Positions 10,440-21,565 of a stretch of DNA of 64,000 nucleotides are shown one piece after another. Source of the stretch: Dugong dugon. Lineage: Eukaryota; Chordata; Mammalia; Sirenia; Dugongidae. The position numbers and the translations under genes are program-made. A model generated the notes under the pieces. It did not search any database and was not told the origin of the DNA. It saw nothing but the letters and a program-made list of their open reading frames with translations. The stretch spans positions 5,254,001-5,318,000 of the forward strand of contig CM057474.1 in assembly GCA_030035585.1 (NCBI GenBank), read 5' to 3'. Position 1 is the stretch's first letter. Every line of letters starts with the position of its first letter.

Positions 10440-10870
10440 ATGATCTCCAAAGATATTCGTTACCAACAAGACAATGTCCAACCTTCTTAGCATGACACAT
10501 ATGTCTCTTCATGATCTAGCTTTACCTACATTTCCAACTTCAAATAGCATCAATCTCCATATTATGATTTATTCTTTAGTGGTATGAATTAGTATGAAGT
10601 CTCCCAGTCTGCTGTGTTCTTTCCAAGCTTATATTCATATTGCCTTCTCTGCCTGCCTTTTCCCCTTTTGTCTTTGGCTAGCAAGTATTCATTTACTTTG
10701 CATACTGAGTTCTGATGCCATCTCATTCAAGACAAACTGCTTACTCATTCTCTTCCTCCAAGGCTGCCATACTTATTTCTCTTCTGTGGTCAAACAATAC
10801 TCTATGTGTATGTGTGTTCTTGCAGTAGCCACGAGAGATCCTGGCACATATCAATAAATATGAGTTGAAT
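10440..10870 (+). mobile_element. L2 LINE, 3' part (resumes after L1)
   Basis: CTTCATGATCTAGCTTTACC, TGCCTTCTCTGCCTGCCTTT, and an end CCTGGCACATATCAATAAAT followed by ATGAGTTGAATTGAA match the L2 3' UTR and terminus in order. The preceding L1 explains the gap in this L2. Confidence 0.7.
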
Positions 10871-11413
10871 TGAATTAGCATTATCTAGTCATCTCAGTTC
10901 TCATGGAGATCTTAGTAGTCTGCATATAAATAAAACTGGGTTCAATGTCAATGTGTGGTGATGGCTTCTTCACCTCTAGGTGTGCCATGTTCTCTCCAGT
11001 GAACTGGACCCTTCTCAGACCCTCCTGCTCCTCCAAGTTTTTTCTGGAGTGTATTAACTTTATCAGCAGCAAGGTCAGTAGCTATTCTTAGTCATCTACT
11101 GCAAGGCCTAGAGTTGTGGTTGAGAGCTATTCCATGGTTTCATTGATAATCATTCCACTTCCACTTTTTCAGAACTTATGAGTGGTCCCTGATCTCTATT
11201 CCTTGAGAATTCATGTTGACCAGCTCATCGCCATACCAGAACAGACAGGGACCAGTTTTCAGAAGGCTGTAAAATGGTAATCCTGAAGCCAAGCTGCCAT
11301 GATAACTGACCTGTGAATACTGCCAAAAGAGAGAGCTGGAGCCAGAGTTCAAGGTAAGCATGGAGTATGGCAAGCCATGAACTTTCATATATTAATGGGA
11401 CCTGGGTAGGAGA
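10871..11413. other. Unique sequence, nothing recognised
   Basis: No gene or repeat recognised. Minus-strand open frames at 11176-11443 overlap each other in different frames and have no family resemblance. Confidence 0.5.
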
Positions 11414-11611
11414 GAGACCCTGGGTGGTGCAAACAGTTAGCATGGTTTGCAGCTAACTGAAAAGTTGGAGGTTTGAGTCTACCCAGAGGTGCCTCAGAAG
11501 AAAGGCCTGGTAACTTACTTCCTAAAACTCATCCATTGAAAATCCTATGGAGCACTGCTCTACTCTAACACGTGGGATCGCCATGAGTCAGAATCAGCTT
11601 CTTGGTAACTG
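11414..11611 (+). mobile_element. Afrotherian SINE, type II (composite)
   Basis: Head GACCCTGGGTGGTGCAAACA; middle GAAGAAAGGCCTGGTAACTT followed by CCATTGAAAATCCTATGG, which resembles the RTE 5' region at 39784-39838; tail ATCGCCATGAGTCAGAATCA. The duplication at its ends is not clear. Confidence 0.85.
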
Positions 11612-11879
11612 ATTGTTCTGAAGGTATGAGAAAGGAAGATATAATTTCGATTTCCTGGCAGATATAAAGTCATATTTCTGCCCCAAATTTTAGTTGTGAC
11701 TGGGCTGGATTATTTACTACTCTGTGGATGTGTAAATTGAAAAGGACATCTTCTTAATGAGTGGCATGAGAACTTCTTAACATCTATTCAGTACCGTACC
11801 TACTGTACCAGTCATGCAGATGGATAAGTTCAAATTCTTTAATGTATGACTCAAAAACACAAGACAAAATAAAACAAAA

Positions 11880-12108
11880 GAAACAAAGACAACAACAACA
11901 ACAACAAAATCCATTTCTGTCAAGTCAATTCTGACTCATCTCGACCCTATAGTACAAGGTAGAGCTACCTCCATAGGGTTTCCAAGGCTGTAATCTTTAC
12001 AGAAGCAGACTACTACATCTGTCTCCTGCGGAGCAGCTGGTGGGTTCAAAGTGTAGACCTTTTGATTAGTAGCTAAGTGCTTAATCACTGCACCACCAGT
12101 GCTCCTCA
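11880..12108 (-). mobile_element. Afrotherian SINE, type III
   Basis: The reversed tail begins with (AAC)n then CTGTCAAGTCAATTCTGACT. The extra module GTAATCTTTACAGAAGCAGA is followed by GCGGAGCAGCTGGTGGGTTC, and the head complement CACTGCACCACCAGTGCTCC closes it. The (AAC)n end matches the RTE 3' terminus. Confidence 0.88.
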
Positions 12109-13081
12109 GTGTGCAAGTAGGTCAGCATTAAGAAGATGCAATTAGCGGATTTGCTGCTAGAAAGACAGACTTGAGCAATGGAGCCAAAGAAATTATCAAC
12201 TAGGATATTGTTCAGTATAACTTGGAAAATATAGAGGATTCCCAGATAAAATGTACATAGTGCATAAAATTAAGTAAGAGAATAACTTCATTTTATGGTT
12301 TGGAAAATGCAGCAGTAGATCTGACCTCTTTTTTAACCTAGACAATTATTTTGTCTTATCTTTGGTTTATTTAGCATAAAGCTATTTATGGTAACAGCCC
12401 AGTTGACATTATTTTAATGATTGGAATGCATACTTCAGTTTCTCATACAAAGTCATTTTCTTTGACTTTTATTGTTCATGTCTCAAGTTATGTCATCAGT
12501 ATGGACAACTGTAATAAATATTCCTTCCTTCCTTTCTGGTTTCCTTCCTCTTTTTGTCTCTCCCTCCCTTCCTTCCACAAATTCATCTTTGCCAATTTTG
12601 AAATTTGTTTTAAGGAAAGCTTTTGAGGAAATGGTCATCTGATACCATTTGAAGTCTAAGCCCTTGCTACCTCTTGATGATTATTGTAGTATTTTGTCAT
12701 TATTCCTGATGGCAAATGTGATTTCTGTATTTCTGATTATTAAAGTTTGGAGTGGGGGCAAACGTTGTTGAGTCCTCATTTACAGAAAAATTTAAAGTAA
12801 TAACATTTTTTTCCACAATTTTCCTTTCTTCCTCTTTCATATTCTTAATCAGCATAATTAATACTTTGATAACTACTTCTAATGTTTTAGAGTTACAATT
12901 ATGTGGCCAGAAATACCATGAAAATCCTCAAATCCTCAGATTGGTGAGGTTCAAATTTGGAGAAGAATTGGGGGGTATAGGCTCTGGTGTAAATGGCTTA
13001 TTCTCTTGGTCTTGATAAATAATATGAGAGGTGGAGTAATCTAGAGTCATTTGTTAAACCTTAATGTAAATACGGAATACC
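12109..13081. other. Unique sequence with a TTCC-rich run
   Basis: Mostly unassigned AT-rich DNA. A pyrimidine run of TTCC and TCCC units lies at about 12520-12578. No gene recognised. Confidence 0.5.
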
Positions 13082-13199
13082 TGAGGGTCCTATTAAAATT
13101 CTAATTCTATAGGTCAAGATGAGGTCTGGAGTCTGTATTTCGATCAGCCCTCAGTGATGCTGATGATTCTGGTTCATGGACCACATTCTGAATAACCAG
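13082..13199. mobile_element. hAT-Charlie-type MITE fragment
   Basis: Phrases ATAGGTCAAGATGAGGTCTG, TCAGTGATGCTGATGATTCT and GGTTCATGGACCACATTCTG match a common mammalian non-autonomous hAT element. A related copy in the opposite sense is at 24446-24605. The family name (MER3-like) is uncertain. Confidence 0.55.
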
Positions 13200-13207
13200 G
13201 ATCTACA

Positions 13208-13370
13208 GCTGCATTGTCCAATATGGTAGCCATTAGCCATGTGTGACTATTTAAATTAAAATTAATTATAATGAAATTAAAAATTAATTCCACAGTCACC
13301 CTAGCCACAACACAAGTGCTACAATAGTCACACGTGAATAGTGGGTACCATACTGAACATTTCGATCAAT
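13208..13370. mobile_element. Short DNA-transposon MITE with inverted ends
   Basis: Left end TGTCCAATATGGTAGCCATT and right end GGTACCATACTGAACA are approximate inverted repeats around an AT-rich centre. A longer element of similar type is at 20010-20390. Confidence 0.6.
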
Positions 13371-13416
13371 GTAGAAAACTTAAATTAGTTAGTGAAAGTT
13401 ATTGGCATAGTATAAA

Positions 13417-13616
13417 GACCAAAAACCAAACCCTTTGCCGCTGGGTTGATTCCAACTCACAGCGTCCCTATAGGACAGAGTAGGAAACCCATAGGGTTTC
13501 CAAGGCTGTGATCTTTACAGAAGGTCTTTCTCCCGCAGAGCAGCTGGTGGGTTCCAACTGCTGACCTTTCAGTTAGCAGCCGAGAGTTTAACCACTGGAC
13601 CACCAGGGCTTCTTTA
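13417..13616 (-). mobile_element. Afrotherian SINE, type III
   Basis: Reversed copy with AACCAAACCCTTTGCCGCTG, the module GGCTGTGATCTTTACAGAAG, and the head complement CCACTGGACCACCAGGGCTT. A perfect 12-bp duplication GCATAGTATAAA flanks it at 13405-13416 and 13617-13628. Confidence 0.95.
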
Positions 13617-13644
13617 GCATAGTATAAATGCTCGATAAACTCTA

Positions 13645-13880
13645 TTATTTAGTGGTTAACAGCAATGCACTCGCTCTGGAGCCAAATCACCTAAATTAGA
13701 AGCTTGACATCTTGATAATATCACTTTCTGGCTCTGTGACTTCGACCAAGTTACTTAATGTCTTTATGTCTTGGTTTCCTATCTGTAAAATGGAGACCAT
13801 ACAGTATTTAAAAGGATTAAATATATAAATACACTTAAAGCTTCTAGAACAGTGCCTGGAACTTAGAACATCAGCAAGAA
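13645..13880 (+). mobile_element. MIR SINE
   Basis: Forward MIR: CTCTGGAGCCAAATCACCTA, TCTGGCTCTGTGACTTCGAC, CTATCTGTAAAATGGAGACC, CTAGAACAGTGCCTGGAACT. Almost full length. Confidence 0.9.
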
Positions 13881-16007
13881 ATAAGCAATCACTGGTTCAG
13901 AACATAATGGAATACTCTCGACATTTAGACCATTTAGATTAAGGGTTCTTAACCTATAGGATTTGTAGACAAGCTTCAGAGAACCTGTGTAGTCTCTGAA
14001 TTTAAATGCATATGGACTACGTGCATATTTCTGGATTCATGACATTCATTAAGTCTGAGACCAAGAAAAAGAGAAAAGAATCAATGTTTTTAGAAGGGCT
14101 TCTAAACCTGAGAAAATTATTTATCCAAATGCAACTCATTCTCAGCAACTCCCCCTTCCTGATGGTTTTTCTGACAGTGGGGTTTATACTTGGACTTTGG
14201 GTTTTGAGAAATATCAGGAAATGTATATTCCTAGAAATTATTTCACTTCAATGCTTTGAGCCTCAGTTTCTTCACTGTAACCCAGGATTGTCAGACCGAT
14301 AATCTTTGAGTAACACTAGAAATCGAACATAGATTAGGATCCTAACGCAAAGGGAGATTGATAAGATGATCACTGCATCAAGGACATTGGGCAGATTTAA
14401 AGTAAAAACTGGGCCAGTATGGCTTTATCACATCTCTGTAACGTTAAACAGCAAACCCAGAACAAGGAGCTCGTGAAACCCGGCAGGTCTCTGAAAGGGA
14501 AGCACTCGTGCTGCTTAGCAACCTCCCCGGCTGCCGAGTGCGAACAGATAACCACAAGACAGCAGAGCAGTTTCAACGGGAGCCAAAACGAGGCAGCTCA
14601 GTCTTCTGGGAGAAGAGATGCTCTGGGATGCAATGAAGCATTGCTTAGACAATGCAGCAGAGTTTTGGGTGGGGCCCCAAATCCTCCTTAACCACATAGA
14701 GTGAGTAGCAAACTGAAGCGAAACGTCTTTTTAAGAACAAATGCATTTGGAAGAATTTGAGTCTGAGATTTATAATAAACAGAGACAGCTCTGTCACCAA
14801 TAGCTTTAGCCTTAAACAATTACTTATAGGTATTTTTAATTTTTTAATGACAACATATTTGTACATAGCAATAACCATTCATTCTTACAAAGATCTACAA
14901 AATGTGTATTTTTTTTTAAATGATGTGTTTAGGTAGTAAATTATTTGAGACTTATGTCCTCAGTCATTTTATTGGAAACTGAAATATTTTAATGTAGTCT
15001 CTTTTTCTTCATGCCTGTATATGCCCAAGCCATCTTTTCTTTGTATCATGCCATGCTTCCTTCAGAGACAATTTTTGTTCCTGCTAACATTTCTAAATAT
15101 ATGACAGTCAAATTCATTATATTGTAAAACTTTCAGAGAACCTAATTATTTTGCAGTCCGGATGAAATTTATAAATCATACATCATCTGCTGATCCTGCA
15201 GTGGTAGGACATCTATATAGAAAGCTGAAGAAAAAAGAAGGAATTTTCTTCTCTCCAAATCTTTCTGGCTATCTAGTTCATTTAAGATCACTCTCAATTT
15301 CTCATCATGATTTTTTTTCTCAGCTAATATTACTGACCCAAATATGTCTAAGTGACAATTGTTCTGTCTCAGACACGAAACGTGAATTGCTTTCCTTGAC
15401 TGTCTGAGTCAGGAATCACACGAAATCTTTTCTGAAGCTGATGAAGACCATCACTGTAATCCATCTCTGACTTGTATGCAGTGTGTGTTTGCCCTTCATT
15501 TGACCTCCAATCTTGTTAGATTCAGGATTATATTTTTCCTAATACCACTAATAATATCTTTAGTTTACTAATACGTATCAACTCCAGCCAGTCGCTCCCA
15601 GAGTAATCAGAGGACATGCAGATAGTTACCTGATGCCCTGAGAGTAGCACATATTTCTCCAAGGTTTTTGGGTTGGGAATGAGGAGAGGGAGAGTCGGTC
15701 TTTAACTACACATGGAGAGCACAGAAATAAGATCTCAAAAAACACAGCACACAAATAAAAAAACAAACAAAAAAATAAGTACCGCTTCTCTTGGTAAATT
15801 TTCTTCCGTTGTCTCTACACAGGGCATCGGTCAGGTGGAAGAAGACCTTGGGATTCATCACCTTAGCAGCATAGACAGTCACACCTTTGAAGACACAGCT
15901 GTTTTTACTATAATGTAAGGGTTCTTTGAAGACAAGTTTTGTAGTTTTCCAGAAAGTCAAAGGAATACATTCCCACATTACTGAACTGATGTCCGAGAGG
16001 CACATTA
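13881..16007. other. Unique sequence including a small CpG cluster
   Basis: About 2.1 kb without a recognised gene or repeat. Around 14450-14590 there are about nine CpGs in 150 bases, unusual for this CpG-poor window, with a GCTTAGCAACC stretch resembling half of an RFX site. Open frames at 14006-14302, 14419-14691 and 15706-16011 have no recognisable family. Confidence 0.45.
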
Positions 16008-16100
16008 GCATAATGCTGAGAGCGTGGGCTTTGAAGTCAATGGATCTGAGTTTAAATTCTTATTTATTCTGACAAGTTACTTAACCTATTTTTGCTCTAT
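16008..16100 (+). mobile_element. MIR SINE fragment
   Basis: TGAGAGCGTGGGCTTTGAAG, TCTGAGTTTAAATTC and GACAAGTTACTTAACCTATT follow the tRNA-derived and adjacent part of MIR. Confidence 0.75.
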
Positions 16101-16124
16101 ATTTCTCCCTTTTTATAAATGACT

Positions 16125-16250
16125 GTGTGATCTGCTCCCATAAAGATTATAGCCTAGAAAACTCTAAAGGGCAGTTCTACTCCGTCACATGGGGTCACTA
16201 TGAGCCAAAAATCAACTCAGTGGCAGCTAACAACACAAAAACAACAATAG
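16125..16250 (+). mobile_element. Afrotherian SINE, 3' part only
   Basis: Begins in the internal module (TCTGCTCCCATAAAGATTAT), continues GGGCAGTTCTACTCCGTCAC, then CACTATGAGCCAAAAATCAA and a CTAACAACAC tail. The tRNA-like head is missing, consistent with 5' truncation during reverse transcription. Confidence 0.8.
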
Positions 16251-16989
16251 GAGCAAATACTGGGGACAAGGGTGGGTCCGTAGTGCTACATTCAGGGACT
16301 TCACTAGAAAAGTTTTTGTTTCCCCGAACAGTGAGTGGCTCTTAACCTACTAGTGGGTCATGAAATCAATTTAATGGGTTATTCCATGCAATTTAAAAAA
16401 AAAAAGAAATACAATAAAAAAGATCAGAAAGATCAGAGTGCATCTCATGGAGTAATGCTTCATGTCACTTGTTTCCAGTGCATAAATTCAAATCTCACAT
16501 AAAATGTATTTCTCTCTGTGGGTTGTAGTCAAACAAAAAGGTTTGAAAAACAAACTTGTCTAGAACATGCCCTTCAGAAAAATCTCCAACTCTATATTTT
16601 ACTACCTTGAAAGTAAATCTACCCCTGGATTATTATCTACTCCCTTCTCCTCCATGCCCACAGCAGAAGAATATCTTAAAAAAAAAAAAAATCATAACCA
16701 GATGCACCCAGATGGCCTTGACAATAACTGTGCTGGTATCAACAGTGGGGAGACCAAGAACGCAGACCATTTGCGACACAGGGCTTGAACAAGACCTGTT
16801 TTTGTTTAAGTATGGCGCACCTTGTCAAACGTTGCCGCATTACTTCCTTTTCTGTCTTGCCTCCTCTCCTGAACCTGGTCCTGGGAGTAAACTATTCTTT
16901 TTATGTACTAGTTGATACTGTCTCCACTCCCGAGCCAAATGCTGAACTTTTACTCTCAACGTTCTTTAACCACAGAATTCCCGGGGAAT
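16251..16989. other. Unique sequence, nothing recognised
   Basis: Contains A-rich runs near 16393 and 16680. The longest open frame (119 codons, 16556-16915) is low-complexity across the A run and resembles no family. Confidence 0.5.
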
Positions 16990-17510
16990 ATTTTGGCACA
17001 GGCCAAATTAAGATCTTCATAGTCACCATCGTCCCAAGTGCTCCAGCCCCATTTGCTGAAAAATGAATCCTTCCTCTAGTGAGTTCCCTTGAAACTTGTC
17101 AGTTGGGTGTTATTAGTGTGAATCTATTTCTGGCTTCTCTACTCTACCCTGGTGGTGCAGTGGTTAAGAACTTGGCAGCTAACCAAAATATCAGCAGTTA
17201 GAATCCACCAGCCACTCCTTGGAAACCCTATGGGGCAGTTCTAGTCTGTCCTATAGGGTTGCTGTTAGTCAGAATCCACTTGATGGCAATGAGGGGGTGG
17301 GGGGAATGAGGAGGTGGGGGGAATCAACTCTGTTACATTTAGCTGTGTGTCCATCCTTCCCACTTATCATGGCTATTGTAGCTATATGGAGTCTTAGCAT
17401 TCCTAGATTCTTTCCACTATATTCTTTTTCAACATTTAAAAAATACTCTAGTTCTTTTGTTTTTCTATATACGTTTTAGAATAAGCTTGTGCGTATTTAC
17501 AGTGGGCATT
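16990..17510 (-). mobile_element. L1 LINE fragment, split by SINE
   Basis: GCTCCAGCCCCATTTGCTGA and TGAATCTATTTCTGGCTTCT before the SINE, then ATTGTAGCTATATGGAGTCT, CTTTTTCAACATTTAAAAAA and TTTTAGAATAAGCTTGTGCG after it, follow the antisense L1 ORF2 order. The element ends where the RTE at 17518 begins. Confidence 0.65.
17145..17321 (+). mobile_element. Afrotherian SINE, type I, with G-rich tail
   Basis: Head CCCTGGTGGTGCAGTGGTTA, B box GCAGTTAGAATCC, body CCTTGGAAACCCTATGGGGC, tail TTGCTGTTAGTCAGAATCCA. In place of the usual GGGTTTGG ending it carries two 17-bp G-rich units at 17288-17304 and 17305-17321. Confidence 0.9.
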
Positions 17511-17517
17511 TAGATTG

Positions 17518-19497
17518 CTGTTGTTAGGTACCATCAGGTCAGTTCTGACTCACAGCGACCCTGTATACAACAGAACGAAACACTGCCCAGTCCTGTGCCA
17601 TCCTCACCGTTTTTGTGATGCTTGAGCCCACTGTTGTAGCCACTGTGTCAATCCATCTCCTTGAGGGTTTTCCTCTCTTTCACTGACCCTCTACTTTAGC
17701 AAGCATGATGTCCTTCTCCAGGGACTTGTCCCTCCTGATAACATGTCCAAAGTATGTGAGATGAAGTCTCACCATCTTTGCCTCTAAGGAACATTCTGGC
17801 TGTACTTCTTCCAACACAGATTTGTTCTTTTTTTGGCAGTCCGTGGTATATTCAATATTCTTCACCAACACCATAATTCAAAGGTATCAATTCTTATTCA
17901 GTCTTTCTTATTCATCGTCCAGCTTTCGTATGCATATGAGGCAAATGAAAACACCATGGTTTGGGTCAGTTGCACCTTAGTCTTCAAGGTGACGTCTTTG
18001 CTTTTCAACACTTTAAAGAGGTCTTTTGCAGCAGATTTACCCAGTGCAATGAGTCTTTTGATTTCTTGACTTCAGCTTCCATGGGTGTTGATTGTGGACC
18101 CAAGTAAAATGGAATCCTTGACAACTTCAATCTTTTCTCCATTTATCATGATGTTGTTTATTGGTCAAGTTGTGGGGATTTTTGTTTTCTTTATGTTGAG
18201 GTGCAATCCATACTGAAGGCTGTGGTCTTTGATCTTCATTAGTAAGTGCTTCAAGTCGTCTTCATTTTCAGCAAGCAAGATTGTGTCATCTGTATAATGT
18301 TAACGAGTCTTCCTCCAATCCTGATGCCATGTTTTTCTTCATATAGTCCAGCTTCTCGGATTATTTGCTGAGCATACAGATTGAATAAGTACGGTGAAAG
18401 GATACAACCCTGACGCACACCTTCCTGGCTTTAAACCACTCAGTATCCCTTGTTATGTTTGAATGACTGCTTCCTGATCTATGTACAGGTTCCTCATGAG
18501 CACAATTAAGTGTTCTGAATTTACATTCTTTGCAATGTTATCCATAATTTGTTAGGATTCACACAGTCAAATGCCTTAGCATAGTCAATAAAACACAGGT
18601 AAACATCTTTCTGGTATTCTCTGCTTTCAGCCAAGAGCCATCTGACATCAGCAACGATATCCCTTGTTCCACATCCTCTTCTGAATCCGGCTCGAATTTC
18701 TGGCAGTTCCCTGTCAATGTACTGCTGCAACTGCTTTTGGATGATCTTCAGCAAATTTTACTTCTGTGTGATATTAATGATATTGTTCGACAATTTTTGC
18801 ATTTGGTTGAATCACTTTTCTTTGGAATAGGTAGAAATATGGGTCTCTTCCAGTCTGCTGACCAGGTAACTGTCTTCCACATTTCTTGGCATAGATGAGT
18901 GAGTACTTTCGGAGCTGCATCCCTTTGTTGAAATATCTCAACTGGTATTCAGTCAATTCCTGGAAGCTTGTTTCTTGACAATGCTTTCAGTGCAGCTTGG
19001 ACTTCTTCCTTTGGTATCATCAGTTCCTGATCGTATGCTACCTCCAGAAATGGTTGAACATTGACCTATTTAATTTTTTTTGGTATAACGACTCTCTGTA
19101 TTCCTTCTATTTTCCTTTGATGCTTCCTGCATCAGTTAACATTTTCCTTGTAGAATCCTTCAATATTGCAACTAGAGGCTTGAATTTTGTCTTCAGTTCT
19201 TTCAGCTTGGGAAATGCTGAGCATGTTCCTCCCTTTTGATTTTCTAACTCCAGGTTGTTGCACATGTCATTATAATACTTTGTCTTCTCCAGCTGCCCTT
19301 TGAAATCTTCTGTTCAGCTCTGTTACTTCATCATTTCCTCCATTCACTTTAGCTACTCTACGTTCAAGAGCAAGTTTCAGAGTCTCTTCTGACATCCTTT
19401 TTCATCTTTTCTTTCTTGCCTGTCGTTTTAATGACCTCTTGCTTTGTTCATGTGTGATATTCTTGATGTCTTTTCACAACTCATCTGGTCTTCAGTC
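17518..19497 (-). mobile_element. RTE (Bov-B-like) LINE, 5'-truncated
   Basis: A 2-kb antisense RTE whose 3' end is at 17518 (CTGTTGTTAGGTACCATCAG) and which is truncated on its 5' side near 19492. A 7-bp TAGATTG lies at 17511-17517 and 19498-19504, a probable target-site duplication. A later SINE sits against the second copy. The coding strand holds broken reverse-transcriptase sequence. Confidence 0.93.
17680..18754 (-). pseudogene. RTE reverse-transcriptase remnant
   Basis: The minus-strand frame at 18521-18754 keeps the RT motif A neighbourhood (VYLCFIDYAKAFDCVN), whose aspartate is catalytic in this family. The frame at 17680-17874 keeps the C-terminal PECSLEAKMVRLHLTYFGHV segment. Between them the frame is lost; near 18290 a short deletion removes the tyrosine and alanine codons before the usual D-D pair. 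The intact protein performs target-primed reverse transcription of its own RNA and, by inference, of the SINEs. Not functional here. Confidence 0.88.
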
Positions 19498-19510
19498 TAG
19501 ATTGGAACTA

Positions 19511-19686
19511 AAAAAAAAGAAAACAAACCAAACCCATGGCCGTCGAGTCAATTCCGACTCATAGTGACCCTACAGGACAGAGTAGAACTGCCCCATACAG
19601 TTTCCAAGGAGCACCTTAGTGCAATCAAACTGCCAGCCTCTTGGTTAGCAGCCGCAGCTATTAACCACTACGCCACCAGAGTTTCC
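19511..19686 (-). mobile_element. Afrotherian SINE, type I
   Basis: Reversed copy with an A-rich tail, AACCAAACCCATGGCCGTCG, GTTTCCAAGGAGCACC and ACCACTACGCCACCAGAG. A perfect 12-bp duplication AGATTGGAACTA at 19499-19510 and 19687-19698 overlaps the older RTE duplication TAGATTG. Confidence 0.95.
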
Positions 19687-20009
19687 AGATTGGAACTAGC
19701 ACCTACAAATAAAGAATTTAGACTTTATTTTTGGCCAATCAAGTGTTCTTAAACAGGGGATGAATTCATAGGTTTGTTATTTGAGGAAACAAACTCAGAG
19801 AACCTTGAGGGGCATGGATTGTATGGAAAGAGAAAGGCAGAAATCAACTGGGAGCTGCTGCTTCATTCTTGTGGGGCATAACAAAGACTTTCTCTTGGAT
19901 AGTGGTGGTAAGAATGGAAAGGAGACATCAGGCATGGGAGGCTTTGGGGATGATCAGAGCCCTCAGGGGATTTTTGGATGCTTGGAGTTTAAAGGGTCCT
20001 GGTAGGACG

Positions 20010-20390
20010 TTAGATCATCAGTGCCCAATAGACATGTGATTAAAGCCACAAAAGCAAACCATTTAAAGTTTCTGTAATTTAGATGTTTTAATAGTTTAAA
20101 CAATTTTAATAGCCACATTGAAAAAAGTAAACAGAAACAGGGAATTTAATTTTAACATTGTATTTTACTTAATCCAGTATATCAGTAATATTATCATTTC
20201 AACATGTAATCAATACAACAATTATTAATGAGATATTTGACGTTGTTTTCTTAAACAGATTCCAAGTCTTCGGAATCCAGAGTGTATTTTACACTTACAG
20301 CACATCTCAGTTTGAACTAAGCCACATTTCCAGTTCTCAGTAGTCACATGTGCTAGTGACCTGATTGGGTAGCACTGACTTAGATAAATG
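20010..20390. mobile_element. DNA transposon (hAT-like, non-autonomous)
   Basis: Left ATCAGTGCCCAATAGACATG and right GACCTGATTGGGTAGCACTG give approximate inverted ends. The AT-rich interior (CAACATGTAATCAATACAAC, ATTAATGAGATATTTGACG, GTGTATTTTACACTTACAGC) is a common mammalian repeat that I recognise but cannot name with certainty. Confidence 0.6.
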
Positions 20391-20746
20391 TTTACGAATC
20401 TATTTATCCCAGTGTATCATTATATATATATGTATATTTTTTGGTAACTTTGAACTCTTAGTGGGTAAGACCTGGTTTTACTGATGTTCACAGCTCCCGT
20501 GCATACAGCAAAGTTCCAGGTAAGGGTAAGCCCTTAACCAATGACTGTTGTATAGGTTAAGTGGAAAATGCTGATTCTGAACCCCACCCTAGGTTTGAAA
20601 GTAGAGGTGCGGGTGTGGGGACAAAAGGAGAGGTTTATACTTCTTAGCCTGACTCAGTCCTAAAATTCAGGGAACCGTGAATCTCCCTCTGTCCCCTTCC
20701 CTCCCTACACACGCAAAAGCAAGGGTGACTAAAAACAGTGGGGGAA
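20391..20746. other. Unique sequence, nothing recognised
   Basis: Contains a short TA-rich run near 20422. No gene or repeat recognised. Confidence 0.5.
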
Positions 20747-20890
20747 AATCCCAAATCCATTGCTATCGAGTGGATTCCGACTCATAGCGACCCCATAGAA
20801 CAGAGTAGAACTGTCCCATAGGGTTTCCAAGGAGCAGCTGGTAGATTTGAACTGCCGACCTTTTGCTAAGCAGCCAAGCTCTTAACCCCC
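20747..20890 (-). mobile_element. Afrotherian SINE, type I, head-truncated
   Basis: Reversed tail GTGGATTCCGACTCATAGCG, body GGGTTTCCAAGGAGCAGCTG and GCCGACCTTTTGCTAAGCAG. It breaks off in the complement of the A-box region (GCTCTTAACC), so the extreme head is missing. Confidence 0.9.
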
Positions 20891-21369
20891 TCCTTTTAGT
20901 CCATATTTATATGAGATACAGAGGAGGGATTGGTATGGATCCACTGATGAGAGATTCATTTAAAATACTTCAGGCTTTCGCTACGTTAAAAAAAAAAAAA
21001 AGAAAAAAACCTCACGACGGAACTGCATTTCTTTATTAAAAGTGACGTTAACGAATTCTTCCTGCTTTTTGAAGCGTTCCCTTTAAACCTTTTATACCTG
21101 ATTTGATTTCTATCTTCTCTGTCTGTTTTCTCGTCTCAGTTATTTTATACTTCAGTTATCCTGGACACATATCCTATCAGAAGGTAAATTTAGATCCCTG
21201 AAAGGCTGAAAGGTGCATCAGAGGGTTTAAAAATATGCTTGCACAGTGAGGGGAAGTCCTTCAGGGAACTGGGCAACTGAGGAAGAAAGAATTGTGGGTA
21301 ATGAGGAAAAAAGGGAGTAAATAATATGTAAACATCGTAAAAAGTGCATTACGAAGGCATCAAAACACT
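20891..21369. other. Unique sequence, nothing recognised
   Basis: Includes an A run at about 20986-21008. No gene or repeat recognised. Confidence 0.5.
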
Positions 21370-21565
21370 GCAACATGGGCTATGCATCTAGTACCTTCCA
21401 GGCAATTCTCCAATGCCATCTCATTCAATCTTCCTCACTGCACAGATGACTTAGAAGGGCAAATGACTTGCTCAAGGCCACACTACAAGGTGCAGTCTGG
21501 ATTTGAATCTGGGTCTTTCTTAGTCCACCACCCATGCTCTCAATACAACACCACATTGTTTCCTT
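21370..21565 (-). mobile_element. MIR SINE
   Basis: ATCTCATTCAATCTTCCTCA, GACTTGCTCAAGGCCACACT and GTGCAGTCTGGATTTGAATC then CTGGGTCTTTC follow the reverse MIR order. Diverged, but the core is clear. Confidence 0.8.

Noticed and set aside
15706-16011. 101-codon minus-strand frame reading VTVYAAKVMNPKVFFHLTDA
   Set aside because: Looks mildly protein-like, but I could not place it in any family, and the plus strand is also open over 68 codons. Left unannotated as a gene.
16556-16915. 119-codon plus-strand frame
   Set aside because: Crosses an A run and is overlapped by two other plus-strand frames. No family resemblance.
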